The notes beneath the pieces are model-generated. The model was not told where the DNA came from, did not search any database, and saw only the letters and a list, made by a program, of their open reading frames with translations. Made by a program: the position numbers and the translations under genes. Below are positions 10,263-20,960 of a DNA stretch of 29,409 nt, piece after piece. The stretch is from Hypsibius dujardini (lineage: Eukaryota; Tardigrada; Eutardigrada; Parachela; Hypsibiidae). The DNA is taken from positions 1-29,409 of the forward strand of contig LRSR01005925.1 in NCBI GenBank assembly GCA_001579985.1. The letters run 5' to 3'. How positions within the stretch are numbered: position 1 is the first letter of the stretch; each line of letters starts with the position of its first letter.

Positions 10263-10364
10263 CTAGTAGTCGTCCTTGACCTCATCATCCAGGACAGAAT
10301 CATAGTGGCCCGGGCCAATTACCGCAGTATACTTGGACATCAGTTCATAGACAATAGCCCCTTG
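10263..10364 (-). CDS. Possible orphan terminal exon
   Basis: After a candidate acceptor (GTCCAG at 10370-10365) the minus strand reads 33 codons, QGAIVYELMSKYTAVIGPGH and onwards to a strongly acidic end DDEVKDDY followed by TAG (10265-10263). The composition looks coding. It lies 317 bp downstream of the BK-type channel stop on the same strand, so it could be an alternative last exon of that gene. I found no good in-phase donor in the final channel exon. Low confidence. Confidence 0.22.
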   Translation of the reverse strand, partial: QGAIVYELMSKYTAVIGPGHYDSVLDDEVKDDY

Positions 10365-10680
10365 CTGGACAGTTGCGATTCAATTATAAACGGGTGACAA
10401 TGTGGCGCCAAATTATAACCTCTTCCTCAACCGTTTCTCAGGCAGCTCGAGTTCCCTCCATGTGTGATTGCAAACAAATTTCGTTAATGCAAAAGAATAA
10501 TACGATTAGACGTACAATTACACTGGACGAATGTGCCTGTTCACTGTTGGCTGCACCCACAGAATTTAATATGAAACCGGGCAGGCCTGGAATGAATATT
10601 GCGCTGAATGTATGTAGAAGACATCAAAACATGAATCAACTGCAGAAAATACTACAAAAACGTGTCATTAGGTCTCGTTC

Positions 10681-13600
10681 CTAATGCGAGAGCACATAAA
10701 CGCAATCATCCAGACGTAATTGAAAATTTCTTATCGGATTTGTCAGGATACATCGTTTTGAACTATGTGCGCTCTCGTTGACGGCGTATTGTTTGAACCT
10801 CCGCGAGATACCCAAGCAGATCATTCCAACTTCAGCTGCTGCTTCGAAAAGCACATTGTAACTCAGCGCCTGCGAAAACGATTAGGACCGATGAACAGAA
10901 CTGCCAGCTGCTTCCACACATCACTCACATTACTAAAGATTCTAGCATACCGTAGCTTTCGACAGGCGCCAGGGTCCTCCGGTGACCGGCATCAGGCGGA
11001 TGCGTGTGCCGTAGGGCGAGACCTTGTCTTCTGTGTAGTCTGCTCCACCCACAAAGCCCACTCCCTCGGCTAACAAGTTATCCAACACCGGGCTCTTGAA
11101 CCCATACAGGAGCATTTGCATTATCGGAATGGCGAGAGGATTCCTAAAACTCTATTAAGCATAATAAAATGCATCATATTTTCACTCGAATAAATATCGC
11201 AACGTTGGATTAATTTTCGTGGTTCGAATGGTTAATGCAACAGCTTTACCGTCACTAGGAGGGTATCAAGAGTGGAGAACGTGATGGTTTGGCCGCTTAA
11301 AAACGGCTCCATGAGAAGGAGATTTCCCAGCCCCGATGATTCATCCTGGTCCGAATCGTCGAGCATTCTCACGTTCGATTGATGTTCTACAACCGAGAAA
11401 AAGGGGCATTCTTAAAGCGGCATTTTTGCTCCACTGATCGCAGACACGTTACCACAAGTACGGCGACGGTATTAAGTGTCCATGGGCAACATGCAAAAGT
11501 AGGGAAAGATAAAGGGACAAGCATACGTACGCAGTTCCACAATGATGGGAACGGACATGGGAAATAAATCCTCTTCCAAATCCGGTTGCGCGCTTTCTTC
11601 AAATGACAGACACACGCAGAAGAAAATAATGAAGCACAAAAGACATGGCAATATAAGAGGTGCAATAAATGTGTAACTTGATTAACTAAAAAATATAGGC
11701 ACAAATGAAATTAACGTAACAACTGCATATGATAACGAAGGAGATGCCGATTACCAAAAAAATAAGTACGGCGGCGTGCTTCCTCGATGATAATTCATTA
11801 TCAATGCAATAGATTATCATTAACTATACCCGATCTTTGTTTCTAATTTCTCGCACTTACGAATTTCTATTGTCAAAGGCACTTCTCCTTTCACCTGGCC
11901 TGGCCCCACAGTTTCCGTGAAATCTTCAAAGGGCATGGCCTTGACGTTCAGCGCGGCCAACACCGCAGCCTTGTCATCCAGGACCGGGTCGACCGATGTT
12001 CCCGCCCAAGCGGATAGGACAACGCACATGCTGCAGTGACGGATAGACGCCGCTCGCAGGTCAGCTCGACTGAGTGGATCACCTTTGATCACCGTGATTT
12101 TGGGCAAGTTGTAGAGCTCCGACCTGTCAGACGTAATTTCAAGTTCACTGTTACTTCTGTTGCTTGTGTTCACTGTTCTATATGACCGTTCTGACTGATG
12201 TTATTGTAAGTGGTAAATGTAAAAAATTTGTTACAATTCTTGATGTAGAAACTGACATTCTGTGATGTGTGCTCGTATTACGCTGCCTCTGACGGGGGGG
12301 GGGTTGATTGGTAATTCTTTTCGAGGATGGTGATTGATTTAAAATGTTCGTGTCATTATATCAGGGTCTTCTCCTTACCACTCCCTCTTCTTACCATTCC
12401 CGTTCAATAAAGGCTGGGTTACCGATCAGCACCACTTCATTCAGTTCGTCGTAGGGGATGCGAGCTGATCGAAGGGGAACCACAAGCTCTCGAAGACCGA
12501 GAGGAGGATCATTTGGTCGAGCCCTAAATTAAATGTCGATAACATTTTGTGTCGCACCATACCAACAGAACAAATGAGTAAAACGCATACATAACGAGCA
12601 CGAGGACATGCTTGTGGAAGGGCCGTAACGCTGCTGCCGATTTAGTCTGAAATCAGATGGTAAACGTTCTTAGCCGTAGTTAAAGTACTTGGAACGTCCC
12701 ACTACAGAAGTACACACGTGGCCACAGGATAGCGCTAACCAAATTAAAATTACCTTTTTGCTGGGTACCAGCAACTTAGGGTGGTCACAGTTTGAACCAA
12801 TGTTCCCCACAGCGTGCCACTGCTTTTCTCATAACTTGATTTCTTGATTAAGTGTCCGCCAAAAAACGAAAACAAAAGTCAACAACGGGACTTAAAAAAA
12901 CCTAAAGGGACTTGATTAAAAGTCCCGTTGTTGACTTTTGTTCCTTTGGTTCCTTTTGTCCCTTTTTTTCATCAAAAGTCCTTTGTTCAATTTTTTTTCT
13001 TTTTTTTGGCGGACACTTAGTCAAAAAATCAAGCGATGAGAACAGCAGTGACACACTGTGGGTACAATTGGCTCAAACTTTGATCACCTTAATTTGCTGG
13101 AACCCAGTAAAAGTTACTTTTAACTTGCTTAGCGCTATCTTGGCCACTTGTGTAGAACATAAAATATATCTGGACAAGAACATCTAGTTCAATAACAGGC
13201 ACAGAGAACGGACTTTTCTAACGTATACTTTGCAGGTGCGCCTGTCTGTATGGTGATGGCTGATGGTTTTAGCATCATGACCAATGCATTTTCACTTACC
13301 AAAAGTGCCGACTGGAAAGTTCTTCCGGGACACCAGTAAAAGTTTCCGGTTATGTCCAGCTTAACTATTTCGTACGCGCTGCGCTTACGTCGATCATCGG
13401 AGTATGTTCCGGAGATGGGATCAAGCGGTATGGGTTCAAAACGGGATTTCGGCGGATTTTTAGGCCTTTGAAATAATGCTCGTGTAAATATATATTTCAA
13501 TATAAAGGTACACTTATCCCAAAACTATCGTTTGATGGCCATCCCAACCGTCGTTTTTTGGCCATCCCAAAACTATCATTTGTTGGCCTATCTCAAGCTA

Positions 13601-16600
13601 CTATCATTTGTTGGCCATCCCAGAACTATCGACTATCATTTGTTGGCCATCCCAACCATCGTTTGTTGGCCATCTCAACTATCGTTTGTTGGCCATCCCA
13701 AAACTATCGTTTCTTGGTCATCCCATATGAAAGTAGCTTACGTGGCATTATCCTGGATATGTGCCATCATCGTTTTCTCCCACCCAGGTGGCGGCTTCAA
13801 AATCACACTCGCGTCGATTTTGGCCACATCCGAGGAGTTGGTGATGCTTAGCAAGCGCTCGAAGGGATTACGATGTCTGGAATGCTGACCGGGATTTGAT
13901 CGAGACCCTAAACAACGGCGTGCTGAGTGAATTGCCAACATAACTGCCAGGCAATGTGGTCTGTGTATATTTCAGCCATATACCTTTCCCCGAACATTGG
14001 CAAGCCACAACCAAGGATACGTCAACCACATCCTTGTGACAATTGTCGCAATAGTGTCTCGCCCTACAAAAGTGACTGCAACCTTCCGACACATCTTGCT
14101 GAAAAGTACTGAAACGGAAAGTGAAACGAACCTAGCAGCATCTTTCTCGGAGGGTGCCACGAAAATGCCTATGCGATCGGGAGAGATGGACAGGGTCGTC
14201 GGGCAGAGCTGTACCCCAGGAACGGAGTTGTCCCGCATCGGCTTGAATAGCCCGATCAGCAGAAGGTCCAGCCGCGTCTTGCAGAAGCTGTTGAAAGGGA
14301 AGATGATTAGGCAAAATTTAACTCAAGCATGAGATAGAGCTGTGCAATAGGAAAGGTTAGTCCCATTTCCAGCCACTCCTTTTTCGGTCCTAATTTCAAC
14401 CAATAGCAATGAAATTATAGTGGGACTTATCGCATAACTCCGTCCCCGGAGTCCCGAGAAATAATTGGCTATAATGAGAATCGATTCGAAATAGAATTAG
14501 GGATGAGATAGCGTCAAGACAAATGTATTCAGTCCTATAAACAGTCTCTCTAGACCAGCCATGCTGCTGGCTGGAATTGGACTGAAGACGAGGTGACTGG
14601 AATAAGACAGAGCCCGCATACGGAGGCTTGGTTATGGGTCTGATTCCATACTTACGCTGCAGCTTGACAGAATGTCATACTGGTGAAAAACGAACTAAAC
14701 GACTCCAGATGAACTTCCATGTGGCAGCCCAGTTCGTAATCCCTAACAAGCTGGTCCGCCCCAGTGAGGTCAATGCCTTCCGTCGGCGAGCACATCAGAT
14801 TCAGTAGCAGTGTCCCGGCTCCGGGTGAGAGGCAACTCTGCGCCATCAGCGCCAATTCCAGCTCCTGAAAGCAGATTGCCGCATCCCCCCGCTTCACCCC
14901 GAACGTGGGAATGTTAATGAGCATGTTCTTGGATTTGGTCTGCAGTATCTGAACGACACACCGCGTGGAGGGGCTGTAATTTTTCACTGATGCGACGGTC
15001 ATAATGGCTGTGGAGTCATCTCTGTCGGGGTCGGCCGAGTCCTTATTGGTGACCACCAGGCACGCCAGGGATTCCTGCAGCTTGGCTCGTCGGAGATCCT
15101 CCAGACACAGGAGACTGCCTTGCAGGAAGGTGACGCGAGTGGTGTTTCGTTTGAGGAAGGATTCCACTTCCGTGTCGGGCTCGGTGCTGACAGAGCAAAA
15201 ACAAACATTAGTGCGGCAAATTTGCCCGGAACCCTTTATTATATTTAGTGCGGGGTTTTGTATATCAGATTGTTTATTTAGCTTTTCCCGGCTGCTAATA
15301 TATTTGACCTTCAAGCAGCAATCTCAGCGTTTGTTTTGACAGACGTTAACCACTGTATACAAATGCATTTAGTGCGCTTACAAGTCCACGAAGACCAGAT
15401 GAAGATCGTCCCGTGACCAGTCTTTATGGTGGAATTCAGTCAAAATTTTCGTCATTGACGGGTAGGTGATGTGTCCCGTGACAACAATGTGGCCGGACCC
15501 GGTCTCCGGTTTAAATGGGCCGCTGTACTTCTTCCGGCTGCTGAGCAGCGCGAAGACTTCCGGGACGGCCGACGCAAAGAGCGCCTACACCCAACAACAT
15601 CCAGACATCGTTCTACTCTAGTCCATTATTATATGGTGTATGTGTAACTCATCCGTACCAGAGCGCTGACTATGAAAAGGCAACACAATAGCCGGCCCAA
15701 GTTCGTCTTCGGCGAGATGTCGCCGTAGCCAACAGTAGACCTAGAAAGCGATCAATGCATTGGATAAACACATGTACAATGCCCGGGGCGGGGGAAGGGC
15801 CTCGACAGAAGCGCACTTAAAGCCCCCCATCTGCGCTGACATCCCGAGAGTTTTCCCACGGTGTTATAGGCCATACGAAAAAAAGAACAAGGAAGTACTT
15901 ACAGCGTGATAACCGAAAAGTAGACGAATTCCCAGTACGACAGGCTTGGTTCACCGACGGGATTAGATAAAGTGGCGTAAGTCTCCACCTAAAAACAACG
16001 GAATACTAAATTACGAACTTAAATATGTTATATGGAACATATATTTGTTATATGGAACATATATTTGTTATATGGAACATATATTTGTTATATGGAACAC
16101 TGTTATATATATTGAGCATGGTTATATATATGTGTGTTATATTAAACGGCGAACCAATGAGAAGTTAAGGGTTGTAATTCTCTATTTTTTACCAGGTGAA
16201 ACAGTCCACTAGCGACCAAAAGAACAGCCAAAAGCTGGAACGTCAGCTGCACTAGTCGAATTGCGGTCCGATTGCGTGCGAGGGCATCCGATAGCTGCAG
16301 GATCTCTGGAACGGCTAGGAGATGAAATGCCCGTAGGCAGCGGAGACCTGGGCGCGAAGACAGTAATTGGGCATGATCCAGCACAAACTTAATTATCGGA
16401 AAGTGGGTAAATGATGCTGCCACATGTCGATCGCTTCGAGTAGTGTGTAACTGTATCATCTTTCATTAGAATCTGGATCCATTCAACTGCCCACGTGTAC
16501 GCACCAATCCAGCCGCGATTCCAGATCAGCGAGACGAACGCCGGCGGGATGGTCGCGTAGTCCATGAGGGAATATACATCGAGCATAAACCATAATTTGT

Positions 16601-18540
16601 CGTTTGCCGCAACGAACTAGATGGCAATGAAATAAGGAACCTTAGAATAGCCACCCCACCGGCAAATTTCATCATGGAATGAAAATGAGATCGATATGCT
16701 GGGTACGTGCACGTACTCGTAATGCGAACAAGAGGAGCAGGAAGATATTGCAGACAAATTCGATTTGCCAATCAACTCGATCGTACCAATTAGCGCAAAA
16801 ATCGGTTGGAAAGGCCGCCCTGAAATGATGAGAGAACACATTTTACCCCATTAAAAGGGCCGTATAATGTACCGGATTAAGGCTGTCAAACAACACAAAT
16901 TTAATTATGAAAACCGAAGGGTCTGTCAGAGGATAGTAAGTAAAACATAAAGACACATGCATTACGTCTACAGTGTATGTGAGTGTATATTCCAGGGAAA
17001 AATATATATTCTGTCATCTTTTTGCAAAAGTGCCCAAATGTCCTTTTGTTTCTGAAAGGGGCGTTCCAAATTCTTTAGCAGTATTGTCTTGCAAGATCAT
17101 AAGAATGTTTTGGCGGGCTATGCTGAGGGTAATGCATTAACCAATGATCGGGATAGCAGGTGTCCATTCTTAGCAAATTAATTTCTGCTCAATTTTCAGC
17201 TTATCTCTACCGGTAAAACACAAGACCCCCAATGTGCCAAGACCCCAATGTGCCAAGACCCCAATGTGCCAAGACCCCAATGTGCCAAGACCCCAATGTG
17301 CCAAGACCCCAATGTGCCAAGACCCCAATGTGCCAAGACCCCCAATGTGCCAAGACCCCAATGTGCCAAGACCCCCAATGTGCCAAGACCCCAATGTCCC
17401 AAGACCCCAATGTGCCAAGACCCCCAATGGATCAAGTGCTGGCGCAGTTGGCTCCACGAATTATTAGTCTCTATTAATTCTATTTTGACGGCGCACAAGA
17501 CTGCAAGTCAAATAATTAATTTCCCGGCAATTGTGGGTAATTCACAGAGGACTGTCCCAGGAGTTTAGCGGTAATCGATTGTGAGACCGGAACAGCTTAC
17601 CCTGACGTTTGATAAACATGTGAGACTTGACGGAAGTATACACTGAGGGCCACCATGCCAGCTGTGAATTCCAACACGACCTGCCGCGAACCAACAAAAA
17701 CAAAGATAAATCCAGTTCCCACGGACTTCCGTTGCGAGGATGCCGTGACAGACAGGGCGTTACCAGAAGTTTGCCGCTCAACACTTGTCCCGATACCAAC
17801 ATCCCACTCAGCCGCTTAATCCTCGCACCACAGCTGGCCTCCTCGTTCCCGTTGCCGGGCGTGCTGCCGCCACTCTTGCCGTGCGAGACCGAGTCGTAAT
17901 CCTTGCGGTTGCATATTCGCATCAGATACCCTACACTTCGCCATGCACCGAGGAGGAAGAGTAAGGCGATCGGGAAGGCAGCGCTGGACGCGAGGAACAC
18001 AAGAATGGTATATTCCGGGTCTTGCGCCGGGGGACAGCCAACGGGGAACGGGGACTCCGACGTGGTCCTTAACAAAAATTAATAATTGCATATACTGATT
18101 AAGTGAGTTCAGTGGCGCGTCCTAGGGGGTGGCAAGTGGGCAATTGCCCCCCCCCCCTGTCCGAAATCGAAAGTAACCCAATGGTACCCCCTGACGTTTT
18201 TCAGATTAAAAATAGCAAAATCATACCAACATATTTAATTAATTAAAAATTATGCCCCTCCCCGTACCGGAAGGTCTAGACGCGTCTATGAGTGAGTTGT
18301 CACAATTAGTGTTGGCATGGTTCGGTTACAACCGCGGTTTTAATACATTCCGCCCGCTGTTGCAACCGTTTAGTAACTTTTACAATCAACGAATCAATCA
18401 CCCATAGTAATGAACTGCAACCACGATTTTAATGTGATTGACCGAACCGTGCCAACACTAGTCACAACCTATTTATAGGCTACACAGTCCTCACTCCTTA
18501 TTAGCTGACTTTTAGTAGTTTAAAAAGTGTACCTGTCCAT
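10681..18540 (-). CDS. slo: Slo1/BK-type calcium-activated potassium channel alpha subunit
   Basis: Twenty exons, right to left: 18540-18533, 18067-17764, 17680-17601, 16819-16717, 16616-16505, 16347-16193, 15988-15903, 15740-15659, 15584-15382, 15186-14656, 14287-14132, 13876-13742, 13465-13300, 12646-12591, 12523-12395, 12123-11861, 11596-11531, 11386-11250, 11151-10951, 10869-10681. All phases agree; the product is 1053 residues, close to the family length. S0 is in exon 2, S1 in exon 3, S2 in exons 4-5, S3 in exon 5 and S4 in exon 6. The selectivity filter TVGYGD (residues 285-290) is in exon 8. RCK1 ([10 protein letters not shown] onward) is in exons 9-12 and RCK2 ([19 protein letters not shown]) in exons 13-20. 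The RCK1 acidic motif ADPDRDD is kept (429-435). Oddities: the third S4 arginine is His211 (R205, R208, H211), and the Ca bowl reads [10 protein letters not shown] (887-896). The 8-nt first exon and the exon 12 acceptor are the least certain. It should form tetrameric plasma-membrane channels. Confidence 0.93.
12711..13154. mobile_element. 444-bp TA-flanked foldback MITE in channel intron 13
   Basis: The element begins TACACACGTGGCCACAGGAT and ends in an imperfect inverted copy (TGGCCACTTGTGTA). The two arms, about 190 and 240 bp, pair along most of their length: GATAGCGCTAA, AAGTGTCCGCCAAAAAA and AAAAGTCAACAACGGGACTT all recur inverted. Terminal TA on both sides suggests a Tc1/mariner-type target duplication. 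There is no coding capacity. Its ends match two shorter elements at 27185-27299 and 27488-27613. It lies between channel exons 13 and 14. Confidence 0.75.
13516..13725 (+). repeat. Minisatellite TTGGCCATCCCA... in channel intron 12
   Basis: Roughly eight copies of an imperfect 18-27 bp unit containing TTGTTGGCCATCCCA and AACTATCG stand between channel exons 12 and 13, starting about 15 bp from the 13742 exon edge. Unit length varies by internal gaps. It opens plus-strand frames ([13 protein letters not shown]) that are artefacts. Confidence 0.85.
16024..16099 (+). repeat. 20-bp tandem repeat in channel intron 6
   Basis: The unit ATATTTGTTATATGGAACAT is repeated nearly four times with almost no divergence between S4-coding exon 6 and pore-coding exon 7, implying recent expansion. 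AT-rich sequence continues to 16140. Confidence 0.9.
17221..17430 (+). repeat. 16-bp minisatellite, 13 copies, in channel intron 3
   Basis: The unit CCCCAATGTGCCAAGA repeats 13 times with period 16; two positions carry an extra C (period 17). Copies are nearly identical. Because 16 is not a multiple of three and the unit lacks stops in most frames, long spurious ORFs appear on both strands ([12 protein letters not shown] on minus). It sits in the 781-bp intron between S1- and S2-coding exons. Confidence 0.95.
18110..18290. mobile_element. hAT-like MITE with 8-bp target duplication
   Basis: The 181-bp element starts CAGTGGCGCGTCCTAGGGGG and ends with the imperfect inverse (TCTAGACGCGTCTATG). 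It is bordered by perfect 8-bp direct repeats AGTGAGTT at 18102-18109 and 18291-18298. An 8-bp target duplication and CAG(T/n)G termini are hAT-superfamily hallmarks. It has no ORF and includes a C13 homopolymer. Located in intron 1 of the channel gene. Confidence 0.75.
18307..18460. mobile_element. Second hAT-like MITE, directly abutting
   Basis: A 154-bp element has termini TAGTGTTGGCATGGTTCGGT and the inverse ACCGAACCGTGCCAACACTA (one mismatch in about 20). It is flanked by near-identical 8-mers GTCACAAT (18299-18306) and GTCACAAC (18461-18468). Its left duplication begins at the base after the right duplication of the preceding element. No coding capacity. Also in intron 1 of the channel gene. 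Confidence 0.7.
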
Positions 18541-19155
18541 GGCGTTCGTTGCGTTCGTGCTGCCGTCCATTCATAAAAGTAAGTTTATGCCCGCAGTTTC
18601 CGAGTTGGCCTATTATTCAGAGACCCTAGACGCCACACTGACGGGCCACAATGGAATTTTGGTGAGTCATAAAACTGCACTTGGGGATATCTGACAAGTG
18701 TGCCTGGAGCGGTTCACGGCCGCAGAAAAGATAAAAAATGTGAAGACGCGTCAAGATCGAACAAAATTGTCAGGATCGAACAAAATTGTCAGGATCGAAC
18801 AAAATTGTCAGGATCGAACGAAGTCGCGGACGCCGGCTGCACGTTTGTTCTGAAATAGAATGCACGCAATATTTGATTTCTGCTGGAGCGGAGCGAACGC
18901 TGGAGCCTCACTATAACCTCCAAAGCAAGGTACGGGAGGATCAAGGGTGCATCAAGTATCAATCGATACGCGCAAAATCGACGACCCAACAAATCGGCCA
19001 GTTAATCGGATTATAGAATGGAGTGATTTGTCATTCCTTTTTTTAACCTCCTCGTAAAAGCTCGGTGAGAAGAAAGAAAACGAAAACAAAGGTGTGCAAC
19101 CAACGAATTGTTGGACTGTACGAGTATTAAGAGAAGGGTTCAAACGGTGCACGAG
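18541..19155. other. Divergent intergenic region with a 19-bp triplicate
   Basis: This separates the minus-strand channel start from the plus-strand EB-module-like gene, so it probably contains both promoters. It includes a 19-bp unit GATCGAACAAAATTGTCAG repeated three times perfectly (18755-18811). Small ORFs on either strand have no family resemblance. Confidence 0.5.
18755..18819 (+). repeat. 19-bp tandem repeat, three perfect copies plus a partial
   Basis: GATCGAACAAAATTGTCAG occurs at 18755, 18774 and 18793 without a mismatch, followed by GATCGAACG. Confidence 0.95.
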
Positions 19156-19161
19156 TATAAA
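19156..19161 (+). promoter_or_regulatory. Candidate TATA box (TATAAA)
   Basis: TATAAA lies 78 bp upstream of the start codon of the EB-module-like gene, a spacing that would place transcription start near 19190 and give a short leader. Inferred from position only. Confidence 0.4.
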
Positions 19162-19238
19162 TGCAATCTACGGAGAGATGCGTTTTGATCGAAGATAGGG
19201 ACCCGACCGCAGAATGAATTAGAAAGTGTGCGACAACC

Positions 19239-20960
19239 ATGGTTCGCGGTCATTTTGTCGTGTTCTGTGTGTTGGGTATGGCAAGTATTGTTTGGCATCC
19301 GCTATGCGGCTCTCAGCAGCTGTCCCCGCTACCCGGCTTAGGTTCTAGAGAAAGCGATAAACGTGGCCGAGGGCGTATTACCGAATGCAGTGTGCACTGG
19401 AGCAGCGCGTACAGGAGAATAATTACGCGATAGGAAACCGATCAGACAACAGTACGTACCGTATGGTACGCACTAGCAGACCAGGGTTTTGCTGCGTTTT
19501 TTTTCTTAGGACCGGCTTTCGCTTCCGTCGGCATTTATTGCCGCAAAATATACTACTCGTACTGTATGCTATAATAATGGCTAATATCTCGAGTCGGGTT
19601 GGGTTGGGTCGGGTCGGGTCGGGTCGGGTCGAGTCGGATCGGATTGGGTTGGGTCGGACTGTCGGGTCGAACTGTCGGGTCGGACGGTTGGGTTCTTCGC
19701 CCCTGAGCCACTGGATTAAACACCGACGAAGGCTCAATTAACTAACGGAGGTTCCCGATCACGCCCTCTGTCGACTGACTGCGCGCAATGCAATCAGCGA
19801 TGTAACTTCGATGTCCGTTTCGGACTATTTGCACGATTTTTCAGTGATGACGATGGCAGGAAGCCGGAGCGTTAAAGCTTTTAGCTTATAACTGAAAGCC
19901 AATTAATTGGGTCAAAGAAGTGAGAGCGTTGCTCTTTTACCGGCAACGGACTTGCACTGTCTGTGTGGGTACGAAATACAGAAATGCGCCGTAGCGTGCA
20001 GTGACTTAGACATTTGAACTATTGAACGATAAGAGGTCTTTCGTCGCCCCACCCGAATTCCACGTTGATAATTTTTTACGGCTAGAAATCGAAAGAAATC
20101 GACTGGGGAGGCATAATACCAGCAAGCTACAACTCAATTCCGGTACCACCGACATTGGACAAAAAAAAAATTACACACTGTCGTAATAAACGGATCTTCT
20201 TGTAAGTAACGAACGTTCATTGTTGCTTCGTGCCATTTCTCGATTGCAAAATCACGGAGAGCTATAGTTAGAGAATCACAATTACTCGGCATTTTAACTT
20301 GGATTTGCTTGTCTGCAGAAATGAGAAATCCGGCGCTTGTCTTATTACTGGTACAGTACCCGGTCACTTTATCAATGCACTCAATTACTGGTATACCTGT
20401 GATGCTCAAGTCCGTGTGGAAATTCGGTTGTAGAATTTGTGCCTTCAAGCCTCGTTTGGACAGGAGACCGGTATCCCGTTAGCGGCGCCAGCTACGGACA
20501 ACGGAATTCAAAATTTACTTTTGCTAAGTAAAAGCACAACTACCGCTCCAATGTGCTTGGCAGGCTGCGGTGCAATTACCAGCAGAATACATTAATTAAC
20601 GTTTCAGGCAATCTCTTCGGGGGGAGACTCACAGGCCTCAGCGGATTGGGAGTACCTGGCATTGGAACTGGAGGCTCTCTAAACACATTGCCAGTCGTGG
20701 GCGATTTCCAGAAATTCAACCAACTCCTAAACGATAAGTGTATTGTTGTTGGATCAAGGTGTAAAATCGCGAACTCAGTTTGCACGACGGTCGTCAGCTC
20801 CATCCAGGATGTGGGTGTATGCAGCTGCAAAGCAGGCTTTGTCAGTTCCGGCGGCGTCTGCAGTGCTAATGCTTTAAGTTTTCCGCCAGACACTACTAGT
20901 ACTTTCGGTCCTCCCGATATCATAATTCGTAATGGGTTGTTAAATATGTTGCGAGGCTGA
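19239..20960 (+). CDS. Small secreted EB-module-like Cys-rich protein
   Basis: The model has two exons (19239-19341 and 20608-20960, phase 1) giving 151 residues. Exon 1 starts at an ATG in context CAACCATGG and encodes a signal peptide (MVRGHFVVFCVLGMASIVWH) then QQLSPLPGL. Exon 2 continues with a Gly/Leu-rich segment (GNLFGGRLTGLSGLGVPGIG). A six-Cys module follows with spacing C-x6-C-x6-C-x11-C-x-C-x10-C, the last part being CSCKAGFVSSGGVC, as in EB modules of secreted invertebrate proteins. These are extracellular disulfide-bonded domains of mostly unknown binding role. The exon 1 donor (TTAG/GTTCTA) is weak and the 1266-bp intron is long for this window, so an additional exon may be missed. 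The second exon is the better supported part. Confidence 0.6.
19342..20607. other. Long intron of the EB-module-like gene
   Basis: This is the proposed intron. It contains a GGGTC/GGGTT pentamer run (19591-19690) and, on the opposite strand, a 104-codon open frame (20448-20134) without an ATG at its start. That frame is not obviously random (FHTDLSITGIPVIECIDKV), but no splice partner or family was found, so I do not call it a gene. Confidence 0.35.
19591..19690 (+). repeat. GGGTC/GGGTT pentamer array, G-rich
   Basis: About fifteen consecutive or near-consecutive pentamers GGGTC, GGGTT, GGATC and GAGTC. Regular G-triplets on the plus strand could support a G-quadruplex. It is interstitial and too degenerate to call telomeric. 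Confidence 0.8.

Noticed and set aside
10373-11073. Plus-strand ORFs antisense to the last channel exons
   Set aside because: The minus strand encodes the RCK2 domain with clear family similarity, so these frames are shadows.
13516-13725. Evenly spaced repeats that could suggest a CRISPR array
   Set aside because: The units are degenerate with no unique spacers of constant length, and they lie in a eukaryotic intron; the same holds for 17221-17430.
17170-17568. Long overlapping ORFs on both strands with 16-residue periodicity
   Set aside because: They are read from the 16-bp minisatellite in a channel intron; the period is not a multiple of three and no splice or start context supports them.
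19591-19690. Interstitial telomere-like repeat
   Set aside because: The units are degenerate GGGTC/GGGTT pentamers, not the TTAGG or TTAGGG type; kept only as a G-rich repeat.
20134-20448. 104-codon minus-strand ORF inside the long intron
   Set aside because: There is no ATG at its start, no partner exon and no family resemblance; composition alone is not enough.
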